DNA of 55,151 nt. Origin: DASXRC01 sp036506495. GTDB lineage: Bacteria; Actinomycetota; Actinomycetes; Mycobacteriales; Micromonosporaceae. The stretch spans positions 1-55,151 of the forward strand of contig DASXRQ010000197.1 of the NCBI GenBank assembly GCA_036506495.1, read 5' to 3'. The notes beneath the pieces were generated by a model. That model saw only the letters and a list, made by a program, of their open reading frames with translations. It was not told the origin of the DNA and searched no databases. The position numbers and the translations under genes were made by a program. Positions 33,114-42,316 of the stretch are shown here, in pieces. The first letter of the stretch is position 1, and each line of letters begins with the position of its first letter.

Positions 33114-36100
33114 CTACGCCCGGGGGAGCGCGGCGTCGAGCAGCGCCGCCTGCTCGACGTCGTGCAGCTTCGTGGACCCGACCGCCGGCGCGGCCGCCGC
33201 GGGGCGCGAAATGCGCCGCATGGGTACGCCGGACAGGCTCTCCAGCAGGTTCAGCGCCACGAACGACCAGGCACCCTGGTTGGCCGGCTCCTCCTGCACC
33301 CAGGCGAAGTCCTCCGCGCCGCCGAACTCGCCGAGCGCCGCCTTCAGCTCCTCGACGGGCAGCGGGTAGAGCTGTTCCATGCGCAGGATCGCGGTGTCGG
33401 TGATACCGCGATCGGCGCGGGCCTGCAACAGGTCGTAATACACCTTGCCCGTGCACAGCAAGACACGCTTGACGGCGTCCGGGTTGACTGGTGTCCCGTT
33501 CCACCCCGGGTCGCGCAGCACCGGTTGGAACGTGCCCGTGGCGAAGTCGTCCACCTGCGACACACACAGCTTGTGCCGCAGCAGCGACTTCGGTGTGAAC
33601 ACCACGAGCGGCTTCCGCTTGACTGAGAGGGCCTGGCGACGCAGCAGGTGGAAGTAGTTCGCCGGGGTGCTCGGGATGGCCACCCGCATGTTGTCCTCGG
33701 CGCACAGCTGCAGGTACCGCTCGGGGCGACCGGACGTGTGGTCGGGGCCCTGCCCCTCGTGCCCGTGCGGAAGCAGGAGTGTCAACGCGGACTGCTGGCC
33801 CCACTTCACCTCGCCCGACGAGACGAACTCGTCCACGATGGACTGCGCGCCGTTCGCGAAGTCGCCGAACTGCGCCTCCCAGACCACCAGCGCATCCGGG
33901 TTCTCGACCGAGTAGCCGTACTCGAAGCCCATCGCGGCGTACTCGGACAGGAGCGAGTCGTGCGCGAAGAACCTTGCCCGGTCCCGGGCGACGGCGGACA
34001 GCGGAAGGTAGTCCTTGCCCGTGCGGGCGTCCACGATGGACGCATGTCGCTGGACGAACGTGCCGCGGCGCGAGTCCTGCCCGGCCAGCCGGACGGCCAC
34101 GCCCTGCGCGAGCAGCGAGCCGAACGCGATGATCTCGCCGAAGCCCCAGTCGATGTTGCCCTCGACCGCCATCTTGGCGCGCCGGTCCAGCAGCTGCTGG
34201 ATCCGCTTGTGGGGAGTGAAGCCCTCCGGCAGGTTGACGTGCGCGTCGCCGACCGCCCGGACGACGGCGGGCTCGATCGCGGTCTGCACGACCGGCTCCG
34301 GCTCGGGTTCGCGCCCGCGGGTGATCCGCGGTGTCGCCGGCGCGGGCGCGTCCCGGGTCGCCTTGAAGACCCGCTCCAGCTGCTGCTGGTAGTCGCGGAG
34401 CAGCTCCTCCGCCTCGTCGACGGTGATGTCGCCGCGCCCGATCAGGTCCTCGGTGTAGAGCTTCCGGACGCTGCGCTTCGCGTCGATGATCTGGTACATC
34501 TGCGGGTTCGTCATCGACGGGTCGTCGCCTTCGTTGTGCCCGCGCCGCCGGTAGCAGACGAGGTCGATGACGACGTCCTTGTTGAACTCCTGGCGGTACT
34601 CGAACGCGAGCCGCGCCACGCGTACGACCGCCTCGGGGTCGTCGCCGTTCACGTGGAAGATCGGCGCTTGGATCATCCGCGCGACATCCGTGGAGTACAG
34701 GGACGATCGGCTGTACTCCGGCGCGGTCGTGAAACCGACCTGGTTGTTGACGACGGCGTGCACGGTTCCGCCGGTGCGGTAGCCGCGGAGCTGCGAGAGG
34801 TTCAGCGTCTCGGCGACCACGCCCTGGCCGGCGAACGCCGCGTCGCCGTGCACAAGCAGCGGCAGCACCGTGTAGCCCTCGAGCTTGAGGTCGATCCGGT
34901 CCTGCTTCGCCCGGACGATCCCCTCCAGCACCGGATCGACGGCCTCCAGGTGCGACGGGTTCGCGGTCAGCGACACAGAGATCGAGTGCTCACCGTCCGG
35001 CGTGGTGTACTTGCCGATCTGGCCGACGTGGTACTTGACGTCGCCAGAGCCGTGCGACGACCTCGGGTCGATATGCCCCTCGAACTCGGAGAAGATCTTC
35101 TCGTACGGTTTGCCGACGATGTTTGCCAGCACGTTCAGTCGGCCGCGGTGGGCCATGCCGATGACGACCTCATCCAAGCCGGACGTCGCCGACGCCTGGA
35201 GAACCTCGTCCAGCAGCGGGATCAGGGACTCGCCGCCCTCCAGCGAGAACCGCTTCTGGCCGACGTACTTCGTCTGCAGGAACGTCTCGAACGCCTCGGC
35301 GGCGTTGAGCCGGTTCAACACGTGTTTCTGACCCTCGTGGTCGAGCTTCTCGTGCTTGCGCTCGACCCGCTGCTGGATCCAGCGGCGCTCCTCCGGGTCC
35401 ATGATGTGCATGTACTCGACGCCGACCCGGCGGCAGTACGAGTCGCGCAGCACACCGAGGATGTCGCGCAGCTTCATCTTCTGCTTGCCGGCGAAGCCGT
35501 CGACGGGGAATGAACGGTCCAGGTCCCACAGCGTCAGCCCGTGTTGGAGCACATCCAGGTCGGGGTGCTTGCGGATCTTGAACTCGAGCGGGTCGGTGTC
35601 GGCCATCAGGTGTCCGCGCACCCGGTACGCGTGGATCAGCTCGATCACGCGGGCGGTCTTGTCGATCTCGCCTTCGGAGCTGACCGCCACGTCCTGTACC
35701 CAGCGGACCGGCTCGTACGGGATCCGAAGCGACGTGAAGATGTCGTCGTAGAAGCCCTGCTCGCCGAGCAGCAGTTGGTGGATCACCTTGAGGAACTCAC
35801 CGGACTGGGCGCCCTGGATGATCCGGTGGTCGTACGTCGAGGTGAGCGTGATGACCTTGCTGACGCCGAGGTCGGCCAGCTGCTTGTCGCTCATGCCCGC
35901 GAACGGCGCGGGGTACTCCATCGCGCCGACGCCGACAATCGCGCCCTGCCCGGCCATCAGCCGCGGCATCGAGTGGACGGTGCCGATGCCGCCCGGGTTG
36001 GTGAGCGAGATCGTCGTGCCGGCGTAGTCGTCCATCGTCAGCTCGTTGCGGCGAGCGCGCCGGACCACGTCCTCGTACGCCTGCCAGAACTGCCGGAAGT

Positions 36101-36872
36101 CCATGAGCTCGCAGCCCTTGATGCTCGGCACGATCAGTGTGCGCGAGCCGTCGGGCTTGACGAGGTCGATGGCGAGGCCGAGGTTGACGTGCTCGGGCCC
36201 GATCACAGCCGGCTTGCCGTCGACCTCGCCGTACGAGTTGTTCATCTCGGGGTGCTTCGCGAGCGCCTTGACCAGGGCGTACCCGATCACGTGCGTGAAG
36301 CTCACCTTGCCACCCCGGCCGCGCGTGAGGTGGTTGTTGATGACGATGCGGTTGTCCGCGATGAGCTTGGCCGGCACCGCGCGGACGCTTGTCGCGGTCG
36401 GCACCGCCAGCGACGCGTCCATGTTCTGCACGATCCGGGCGGCGGCGCCGCGCAGCGGGGTGACCTTGCCCGGGCGGGCGGCGGTGGCCTTCTCCTTGGC
36501 CGGCGCCGGCTGCGCGGCCTTCCGTGGCGCGGGCTGGGCAGCCTCCTGGGGGGCCGGCTTGGCCGCCGCCGGCGCCGGCGCAGGTGCCGCCGCCGGCGCC
36601 GGTGGGGGCCGCGTGGCGGGTGCGGGCGTGGCGGCCGGCGCGGGCGCGCTTGGTGGGGCCGGCGTGGCGGCGGGTGCGGGCGCGGTGGACGCGGCGGCCG
36701 GAGCGGCGGGAGGTCCATCGGTGGAGGGTCGATAGTCGGCGAAGAAGTCGTGCCAGGCCGGGTCAACGCTGGTGGGGTCGGCGAGGTACCGCTGGTACAT
36801 CTCTTCGACGATCCACTCGTTCGGCCCGAAACCCGCCAGCGGATCCTCCTGCGATGTCTGCTGGGTCGACAC
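33114..36872 (-). CDS. kgd: Multifunctional 2-oxoglutarate dehydrogenase/decarboxylase (E2-E1 fusion, Kgd)
   Basis: A 1252-residue actinobacterial fusion. Residues 1-45 carry the E1 N-terminal peptide (NEWIVEEMYQRYLADP), 50-135 a Pro/Ala-rich linker, about 135-380 an E2 acyltransferase core with H349 in TYDHRIIQGA, and the rest a thiamine-diphosphate E1 (MAHRGRLNVLANIVGK, GDAAFAGQGVVAETLNLSQL, NNQVGFTT). It feeds the TCA cycle with succinyl units and can form succinic semialdehyde or 2-hydroxy-3-oxoadipate. No lipoyl domain is present. Start is GTG 36872. Regulation by an FHA protein of GarA/OdhI type is known in relatives, but that gene is not here. Confidence 0.95.
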   Translation of the reverse strand: MSTQQTSQEDPLAGFGPNEWIVEEMYQRYLADPTSVDPAWHDFFADYRPSTDGPPAAPAAASTAPAPAATPAPPSAPAPAATPAPATRPPPAPAAAPAPAPAAAKPAPQEAAQPAPRKAAQPAPAKEKATAARPGKVTPLRGAAARIVQNMDASLAVPTATSVRAVPAKLIADNRIVINNHLTRGRGGKVSFTHVIGYALVKALAKHPEMNNSYGEVDGKPAVIGPEHVNLGLAIDLVKPDGSRTLIVPSIKGCELMDFRQFWQAYEDVVRRARRNELTMDDYAGTTISLTNPGGIGTVHSMPRLMAGQGAIVGVGAMEYPAPFAGMSDKQLADLGVSKVITLTSTYDHRIIQGAQSGEFLKVIHQLLLGEQGFYDDIFTSLRIPYEPVRWVQDVAVSSEGEIDKTARVIELIHAYRVRGHLMADTDPLEFKIRKHPDLDVLQHGLTLWDLDRSFPVDGFAGKQKMKLRDILGVLRDSYCRRVGVEYMHIMDPEERRWIQQRVERKHEKLDHEGQKHVLNRLNAAEAFETFLQTKYVGQKRFSLEGGESLIPLLDEVLQASATSGLDEVVIGMAHRGRLNVLANIVGKPYEKIFSEFEGHIDPRSSHGSGDVKYHVGQIGKYTTPDGEHSISVSLTANPSHLEAVDPVLEGIVRAKQDRIDLKLEGYTVLPLLVHGDAAFAGQGVVAETLNLSQLRGYRTGGTVHAVVNNQVGFTTAPEYSRSSLYSTDVARMIQAPIFHVNGDDPEAVVRVARLAFEYRQEFNKDVVIDLVCYRRRGHNEGDDPSMTNPQMYQIIDAKRSVRKLYTEDLIGRGDITVDEAEELLRDYQQQLERVFKATRDAPAPATPRITRGREPEPEPVVQTAIEPAVVRAVGDAHVNLPEGFTPHKRIQQLLDRRAKMAVEGNIDWGFGEIIAFGSLLAQGVAVRLAGQDSRRGTFVQRHASIVDARTGKDYLPLSAVARDRARFFAHDSLLSEYAAMGFEYGYSVENPDALVVWEAQFGDFANGAQSIVDEFVSSGEVKWGQQSALTLLLPHGHEGQGPDHTSGRPERYLQLCAEDNMRVAIPSTPANYFHLLRRQALSVKRKPLVVFTPKSLLRHKLCVSQVDDFATGTFQPVLRDPGWNGTPVNPDAVKRVLLCTGKVYYDLLQARADRGITDTAILRMEQLYPLPVEELKAALGEFGGAEDFAWVQEEPANQGAWSFVALNLLESLSGVPMRRISRPAAAAPAVGSTKLHDVEQAALLDAALPRA

Positions 36873-36996
36873 TGCCGCTATCGCCTCTTCCGCGCGTCGT
36901 GAAGTCAGAAGTCGGCTTCCAGGCTACGCGTCGCGGCCCTGGCCAACCCCATCGACCTCCGCCCGCACCGCGCCTCACGGACGGCCCACGCGGCCG

Positions 36997-37890
36997 TCAC
37001 GAGATGTCGCGGCGGCGGGTTATCCACGTGCCGATCAGGCCGAAGACGACCCCGTAACCGGCGAGCACGAGGCCGCCGACCCACCACGGCGGGCTGCCCG
37101 AGAAGGGCGGCTCGGCGGAGATCATCACCTGCGACGCGACGCCGGGCCAGACCACCATCGCATCGACCAGCCAGTGCCAGCCGAAGACGAAGTAGAGCAC
37201 ACCGAAGATGTTCTGGATCAGGAACGTGCCGATCACGTACGCGACGGTTCCGGTGATCACGGCCCCGATCTGGCTGCGTAGCAGCACGCCGAGGCCGACG
37301 CCCAGCACACCCCAGAGGCCGTACGCCAGCGCGTTGAGCAGGATCGCGCGGATGACCGTCCACTCGCCGAGCTGCGGGGCGTACCCCTTGATGCCGAAGA
37401 ACGCGGACCCGGCGGCGACGCTGACGACGGTGCTGAAGAGCCAGAAGAACGCCGCGGCCAGCATGGCGGTCGCGAGCTTGCCCGCGATGACCTGGGTGCG
37501 CCGCGGTGTCGTGAGGAACGTCGCGGTCGCGGTCTGGTGGTAGTACTCGTTGGTGATCAGCAGCGTGCCCAGCAGCATCGCGAACATCAGCCCGAAGAAC
37601 TGACCTGAGGTGTAGATATTGGTGGCGTTGGTGACGAGCGTGCGGCCTAGGTCGTGCGCGAGCTCGAACTGGCGGCGCATCTCCTCGACGCCCGCCGGCG
37701 ACACATTCTGGTCCGAGGGCGGGACGAAGACTTCGCCGCCGCCTTTCACCGCGGTGTCGATGGCATTGTTGGCGACGAGTATCCAGATCGCGAGAGCGGC
37801 GGCCGTGGCCGCGAACGCGCCGATGAGGAAGATCCACCACGTGTTCGTCGTGCGGATCTTCATTAGCTCGGCCCGGATCAGCCGCCTCAT
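36997..37890 (-). CDS. ABC-2 type exporter, permease subunit
   Basis: A 297-residue membrane protein with six predicted segments: one near the N-terminus, a large extracytoplasmic loop (about 45-95), then five more. TNEYYHQTATATFL, TPRRTQVIAGK is the cytoplasmic coupling region typical of ABC-2 permeases. Its start overlaps the ATPase stop by 4 bp, so the pair is one operon. The exported substrate is unknown; related pairs are often peptide or antibiotic resistance exporters. Confidence 0.85.
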   Translation of the reverse strand: MRRLIRAELMKIRTTNTWWIFLIGAFAATAAALAIWILVANNAIDTAVKGGGEVFVPPSDQNVSPAGVEEMRRQFELAHDLGRTLVTNATNIYTSGQFFGLMFAMLLGTLLITNEYYHQTATATFLTTPRRTQVIAGKLATAMLAAAFFWLFSTVVSVAAGSAFFGIKGYAPQLGEWTVIRAILLNALAYGLWGVLGVGLGVLLRSQIGAVITGTVAYVIGTFLIQNIFGVLYFVFGWHWLVDAMVVWPGVASQVMISAEPPFSGSPPWWVGGLVLAGYGVVFGLIGTWITRRRDIS

Positions 37891-38798
37891 CGGATCTCCG
37901 CCTTTCCCGCGGTCAGCTCCAGGAAGACCCGTTCGAGGTCGGGCCGCTCGGTGACGAGCTCGTGCAACTCGACGCCGGCACGGAGGGCCGCGGCGCCCAC
38001 CGCCGGCGCGTCGACGCCGGTGATCAGCAGGGCCCCGTCCGGGCCGGCGTTCACCGTTGCGTTCTGGGCGACGAGCGCCTTGGTCAGCTCCTCGGCCTGC
38101 GGCGTACGAGCCCGGACCTGGGCCGCCCGGATCCCGCTGCCGAGGATCTGGCCGACCGGGCCCTGGGTCACCAGCCGGCCGTTCGCGATGATCACCACGT
38201 CGTCGGCGAGAAGCTCCATTTCGGACAGCAGGTGGCTGGAGACCAGCACGGTCCGCCCCTGGCCGGCGAGCGCCCGCAGCAGGTCGCGCATCCAGCGGAT
38301 GCCCTCCGGGTCGAGGCCGTTGGCCGGCTCGTCGAGGACCAGCACGCGCGGGTCACCGAGCAGCGCCGCGGCGATGCCGAGCCGCTGCCGCATTCCCAAC
38401 GAGTACCCCTTGAACTTGCGCTTGGCGGCGGGCGTGAGCCCCACGATCGCCATCGCCTCGTCGGCCCGGCCGCGGGGCAGGCCGGCGGCGGCGCAGATCA
38501 CGCGCAGGTGGTTCAGACCCGTGCGCCCCTTGTGCGCGCTGGATGCCTCTAACACGGCGCCGACCCGGCGGATCGGCTCGTGCAGGTCGGCGTACCGCTG
38601 GCCATCGATCGTGGCCTCGCCCGCCGTCGGGGTGACGAGGTTCAAGATCATACGAAGTGTCGTCGTCTTGCCGGCGCCGTTCGGGCCGAGGAAACCGGTG
38701 ACCCGACCCGGCTCGACGGTGAACGACAGGTTGTCGACCGCCCTGATCCGCTTGTACTGCTTGGTCAGGCCGGCGACGACGATCTGCCCCTCCGACAT
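37887..38798 (-). CDS. ABC exporter, ATP-binding subunit (DrrA/BcrA-like)
   Basis: A 303-residue ATPase. GPNGAGKTTT is Walker A, YSLGMRQRLG the signature and VLVLDEPANGLDP Walker B, followed by SSHLLSEMELL with the switch histidine. The C-terminal 80 residues form the extra domain of the drug-exporter subgroup. GGGGAGGAG precedes ATG 38798. It pairs with the permease at 36997. Confidence 0.92.
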   Translation of the reverse strand: MSEGQIVVAGLTKQYKRIRAVDNLSFTVEPGRVTGFLGPNGAGKTTTLRMILNLVTPTAGEATIDGQRYADLHEPIRRVGAVLEASSAHKGRTGLNHLRVICAAAGLPRGRADEAMAIVGLTPAAKRKFKGYSLGMRQRLGIAAALLGDPRVLVLDEPANGLDPEGIRWMRDLLRALAGQGRTVLVSSHLLSEMELLADDVVIIANGRLVTQGPVGQILGSGIRAAQVRARTPQAEELTKALVAQNATVNAGPDGALLITGVDAPAVGAAALRAGVELHELVTERPDLERVFLELTAGKAEIR

Positions 38799-38884
38799 GG
38801 CACTCCTCCCCGCTACGCCGATACTCACGCGCGCCATAGCCTTCCGGCCACGACGCGCCCGGTCAAGATCTCGCACGAGTCGGG

Positions 38885-39565
38885 CTAGAGGGCGATCCAG
38901 GTGGCGCGCGCATGGGCGAGGAGGTCGCCGCTCGGCGCGTACAGCGCCGTCTGCACGAGCGCCTTCCGCCCCTCGACGCCGGTGAGCGCGCCGACCACCA
39001 CGCACTCCGAACCGCCGGCCGGCACGGCCTCGACGACCGCGGCGATGCGCCCAAGCACGCACGGCCGACCGGGTCCCTGCGCGGCCCACCCTCCGGGACA
39101 GTCCAGCGCCGCCCAGACCATCACCGCGTCGACGTCCGCGGGCACCCGCCAGGGTGCGGCGGTACGCCCTCCGGGTAGCCGTCCTGGGAAGATCCGCAGT
39201 CCGTCGTCGGCGGACCGGGCCGGACCGCAGACGAAGCAGGTCGGGAACGGATGGGCGACGAATCCCTCGTACGCCGACGCGGCGGCGCGCGCCTCCGACA
39301 GCGACACTGCCGGCACCGGGTGACCGAGTGGCTCCGCGGCCGGCGTGGCGGACGCGACAAGAGTGCCGTCCGACGTGTGCACGGCGACCCCGCCGTCGGC
39401 CGGCGTGGCGCGCAGAGGCGTGTCCAGCGGTGGCGGCATGCGGAGCGTGACCTCCGCGGTGCCGCGCGCCGAGGCCGGCAGGGCCGCGGCGACGAGCCCG
39501 GCCGAGTATCCCCCGTTGCCGGACCCGGGCGGCCCGTTGAACCGGGCGCCGATCGTGAACGTCAC
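38885..39565 (-). CDS. Double hotdog-like thioesterase-superfamily protein
   Basis: A 226-residue protein that looks like two hotdog halves (RFNGPPGSGNGGYSAGLVAA at the start; ALVQTALYAPSGDLLAHARA near the end). A CFVCGPAR motif in the middle may bind a metal or be structural. The reaction is unknown; acyl-CoA thioester cleavage is an inference from the fold. GTG 39565 overlaps the DUF3052 stop by 4 bp, so these two are translationally coupled. Confidence 0.6.
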   Translation of the reverse strand: MTFTIGARFNGPPGSGNGGYSAGLVAAALPASARGTAEVTLRMPPPLDTPLRATPADGGVAVHTSDGTLVASATPAAEPLGHPVPAVSLSEARAAASAYEGFVAHPFPTCFVCGPARSADDGLRIFPGRLPGGRTAAPWRVPADVDAVMVWAALDCPGGWAAQGPGRPCVLGRIAAVVEAVPAGGSECVVVGALTGVEGRKALVQTALYAPSGDLLAHARATWIAL

Positions 39566-39972
39566 CGCTCTGCCTTCCTGATCACGTGCTTCAGGCCCGA
39601 CCAGACATCGTCGATCGCGCACACCTTTACGTCCACCCGACCGTGCGCCAGGGCATACTCTCGCACCACGTTCTCGTCGAGGTCGGTCGCGATCCCGGAC
39701 GACCGCTTCGGCCAGGCGACCCACAGCGCGCCCGCGGGCGTGGTGCGCCGGTGGAGCACGGGCCACCGGGTCGTCAGCCGGGCGAGGTCCGGGCAGAAAC
39801 AGAGGATCACGTCGTATGGTCCCGACCGTGCCCGGCGACCGACCCGTACGCCGGCTGGAAGCGGGTCCAGCACGAACCCCGGCGGGGCGCCGTCGAGCAG
39901 CACGGCCGCGCCCTCGCCGATGCCGAGCTTCGTCGCGAGCGGGGTACCGGAGTAGCCGACCACGACGATCAC
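39562..39972 (-). CDS. DUF3052-family protein
   Basis: About 136 residues, beginning VVVGYSGTPLATKLGIGEG, which is the DUF3052 signature. DLARLTTRWPVLHRRTTPAG and LWVAWPKRSSGIATDLDENV follow. The function is not known; relatives occur near aceE in mycobacteria. GTG 39972 fits the family, while ATG 40020 would add 16 residues reading across the palindrome at 39996-40017. The gene is divergent from the DUF4097-PadR operon. Confidence 0.78.
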   Translation of the reverse strand: MIVVVGYSGTPLATKLGIGEGAAVLLDGAPPGFVLDPLPAGVRVGRRARSGPYDVILCFCPDLARLTTRWPVLHRRTTPAGALWVAWPKRSSGIATDLDENVVREYALAHGRVDVKVCAIDDVWSGLKHVIRKAER

Positions 39973-39995
39973 GGTAGCGCGCCGGGCGGCCTGGA

Positions 39996-40017
39996 CTATC
40001 GCGATGTATCGCGATAG
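39996..40017. promoter_or_regulatory. Perfect 22-bp palindrome, probable PadR operator
   Basis: CTATCGCGAT-GT-ATCGCGATAG, with 10-bp arms, lies between the divergent DUF3052 gene and the DUF4097-PadR operon. Overlapping TAGCAT (40014-40019) could be the operon -10 element. A PadR-family gene is the second gene of the operon, so self-repression is the simplest reading; binding is inferred. Confidence 0.7.
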
Positions 40018-40077
40018 CATGACGCAGCAGGGACGGGAAACGCACGATCGCAGGCGCACGACGGCAGGAGGACGGCG

Positions 40078-40917
40078 ATGGGGCGGTGGACGATCGGGGG
40101 ACCCCAGCGGCTGAGTTTCGAAGAGCCCGTCGAGCGGCTCGATGTCCGACTCATCTCGGGCCGGCTCAACGTGGTGGGCGTGGACGGCCCCGCCCGGATC
40201 GAGGTCGCGGCCCTGGGGACGAAGCCGCTCGACGTGACGGTGGACGACGGCACGCTCACGGTCGCGTACGAGGGGTTCCGCAGGTGGCGGCGCTGGACGG
40301 GACCGTTCGGGTGGTTCCTGTACGGCCGCCGGCGCTACCACGCCGACGTCTCCATCGCCGTGCCCCGGGCGACCGTCGCGAACCTGCGGCTCGTGTCCGG
40401 CTCGTTGGTCGCGTCGGCGCTACGACGCGGCGTCACGATCGAGGTGACGAGCGGGCGGGTGACGTTGCTCGGGTTGGCCGGCCACACCCGGGCGAAGGTG
40501 GTGTCCGGCCCCGTCGAGGCGCTCGGCGTCGGCGGCGACCTGTCGCTCGAGACCGTCTCGGGCGAGCTCGTCCTGGCCGACTCCACCGCCGCGCAGGTCA
40601 ACGCGAAGACCATCTCCGGTTCGATCACCGCGGACCTCGACAACCCCCCACACGACAGCCAGATTCGCCTGGAGACCGTGTCGGGAGAGATCACCGCGCG
40701 GGTACGCGAGGACAGCGACCTCGACGTCGAACTGCGGGCGGTCAGCGGGCGGGTGACCAGCGCCTTCCCCGAGGTGCGTCCACATAGCACAACCGGCCGG
40801 CGTACCGCGCACGGCCTGCTCGGGGCCGGCACCGGCCGGCTCTCGGCGTACGCCACGTCGGGCAGCATCTCGCTGCTCCGGCGGCCGGTCGACCCCGACG
40901 CGGAGGCCGACCAGTGA
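40078..40917 (+). CDS. DUF4097 beta-helix (putative adhesin-fold) protein
   Basis: A 279-residue soluble protein built from short repeats with SG turns (VSGSLVAS, VSGPVEALG, VSGELVLAD, ISGSITAD, VSGEITAR, VSGRVTSA), the DUF4097/DUF4098 right-handed beta-helix pattern. There is no signal peptide. The role is unknown; in many actinobacteria it accompanies PadR regulators and membrane-stress loci. ATG 40078 follows CAGGAGGAC. The stop overlaps the PadR start by 4 bp (GTGA). Confidence 0.82.
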   Translation: MGRWTIGGPQRLSFEEPVERLDVRLISGRLNVVGVDGPARIEVAALGTKPLDVTVDDGTLTVAYEGFRRWRRWTGPFGWFLYGRRRYHADVSIAVPRATVANLRLVSGSLVASALRRGVTIEVTSGRVTLLGLAGHTRAKVVSGPVEALGVGGDLSLETVSGELVLADSTAAQVNAKTISGSITADLDNPPHDSQIRLETVSGEITARVREDSDLDVELRAVSGRVTSAFPEVRPHSTTGRRTAHGLLGAGTGRLSAYATSGSISLLRRPVDPDAEADQ

Positions 40918-41543
40918 GCGCGGTCTTCAGCCACGGGCGTCTCCGGCTGTACCTGCTCAAGCTGCTATCCGAGGGGCCGAAACACGGATACGAGCTGATC
41001 CGGCTGCTGGAGAACCGCTTCCTCGGCCTGTACGCGCCGAGCGCGGGCACGATCTACCCGCGGCTGCAGCGCCTGGAGGCGGAGGGACTGGTCACGCACA
41101 CGGCCGCGGGCGGCCGCAAGGTGTACGAGATCACAGATGACGGCCGCGCCGAACTCCGGCAGCGCCGGTCCGAGCTGGCGGCGTTGGAGGCGGAGATCGG
41201 AGAGTCCGTTGCCGACCTGAGCTCGCTGGCGCGGGAGATCCAACAGGAGGTGCGCGGTTCCGTGCGCGACATCAAGCGGGAGCTGCGCGAGGCGACCCGG
41301 CAGGCCCGGGCCGGCCGGGAGCGGCCGCCGTGGTCCCACCAGCGGTGGGCCGCACCGACCGACCCGCCCGCGTCCGCCGCCGCACCCTCACGGGACGTCG
41401 CTGCCCTCGAGCAGCGGGCCGCACAGCTCGCCGCCGAGGCGCGTCGGCTCGCCCGGCGACCGGGGGTCGCCGAGGAGGCCGTCCGCGCGGCTGTGGCGGT
41501 CGTCGACTCCGCACTGGCCGAGCTGCGGCGCCTGCTGCGGTGA
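40914..41543 (+). CDS. PadR-family transcriptional regulator
   Basis: A 209-residue regulator. The winged helix spans about residues 8-80 (KHGYELIRLLENRFLGLYAP, GTIYPRLQRLEAEGLV, KVYEITDDG). A long charged helical tail follows, with a Pro/Ala-rich break near 140-158, and may form a coiled coil for dimerisation. It is translated with the DUF4097 gene and likely binds the 22-bp palindrome upstream. The signal is unknown. Confidence 0.87.
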   Translation: MSAVFSHGRLRLYLLKLLSEGPKHGYELIRLLENRFLGLYAPSAGTIYPRLQRLEAEGLVTHTAAGGRKVYEITDDGRAELRQRRSELAALEAEIGESVADLSSLAREIQQEVRGSVRDIKRELREATRQARAGRERPPWSHQRWAAPTDPPASAAAPSRDVAALEQRAAQLAAEARRLARRPGVAEEAVRAAVAVVDSALAELRRLLR

Positions 41544-41614
41544 CCCGGCGGGCGCCCAGGGAGTTTTCAGCATTCGTCCAGCCGGCGCGCAGTCGGGCGG
41601 AGAACAATGAAGTC

Positions 41615-42316
41615 ATGACCGGTACGCGGGCAGAGGCGCGGCTCCTCGTCGTCGAGGATGATCCGAACATTCTCGAGCTCCTGTCGGCGAGCCTGCGCTT
41701 CGCCGGGTTCGAGGTCGTCACCGCCACCAGCGGGAGTGCCGCAGTCAGCGCCGCCAAACAGCGCCGGCCGGACCTGGTCGTGCTCGACGTGATGCTGCCG
41801 GACCTGGACGGCTTCGAGGTAATCAAGATCCTCCGTCAGGACGGCACGCGGACGCCGGTGGTGTTCCTGACCGCGCGCGACGCCACCGACGACAAGATCC
41901 GTGGGCTTACCCTGGGCGGGGATGACTACGTCACCAAGCCGTTCAGCCTCGAGGAGCTCACCGCGCGGATCCGCGCGGTGCTGCGGCGCACTGGGGGCGA
42001 GCCGGCGCCCGCGCGGCTCACGTTCGCCGACCTGGAGCTGGACGAGGAGAGCCACGAGGTGCAACGCGGCGGCCATCGCGTGCAGTTATCGCCGACGGAG
42101 TTCAAGCTGCTGCGCTACCTGATGCTCAACGCCAACCGTGTGCTGTCCAAGGCGCAGATCCTCGACCACGTTTGGAACTACGACTTCCGGGGCGACGACA
42201 ACATCGTCGAGTCGTACATCTCGTACCTGCGGCGCAAGGTTGACACGGTCGAGCCGCGGCTGATTCACACCCTGCGCGGCGTCGGGTACGTGCTGCGCAA
42301 GCCGGCGACGACGTGA
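41615..42316 (+). CDS. OmpR-family response regulator
   Basis: A 233-residue two-component regulator. The receiver has acidic residues D15 and D16 and the phosphorylated D58 (VVLDVMLPD). The C-terminal winged helix reads LSPTEFKLLRYLMLNANRVL. It is most like the TrcR/MprA/CseB group. AACAAT lies 6 nt before ATG 41615. TCAGC/TCCAGC-type direct repeats 11 bp apart at 41567 and 41577 may be its own binding site. The stop overlaps the kinase start. Confidence 0.92.
   Translation: MTGTRAEARLLVVEDDPNILELLSASLRFAGFEVVTATSGSAAVSAAKQRRPDLVVLDVMLPDLDGFEVIKILRQDGTRTPVVFLTARDATDDKIRGLTLGGDDYVTKPFSLEELTARIRAVLRRTGGEPAPARLTFADLELDEESHEVQRGGHRVQLSPTEFKLLRYLMLNANRVLSKAQILDHVWNYDFRGDDNIVESYISYLRRKVDTVEPRLIHTLRGVGYVLRKPATT

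Noticed and set aside
33648..35513. Long plus-strand open frame opposite kgd
   Set aside because: It is the complement of the strongly conserved E1 domain and resembles no known family.
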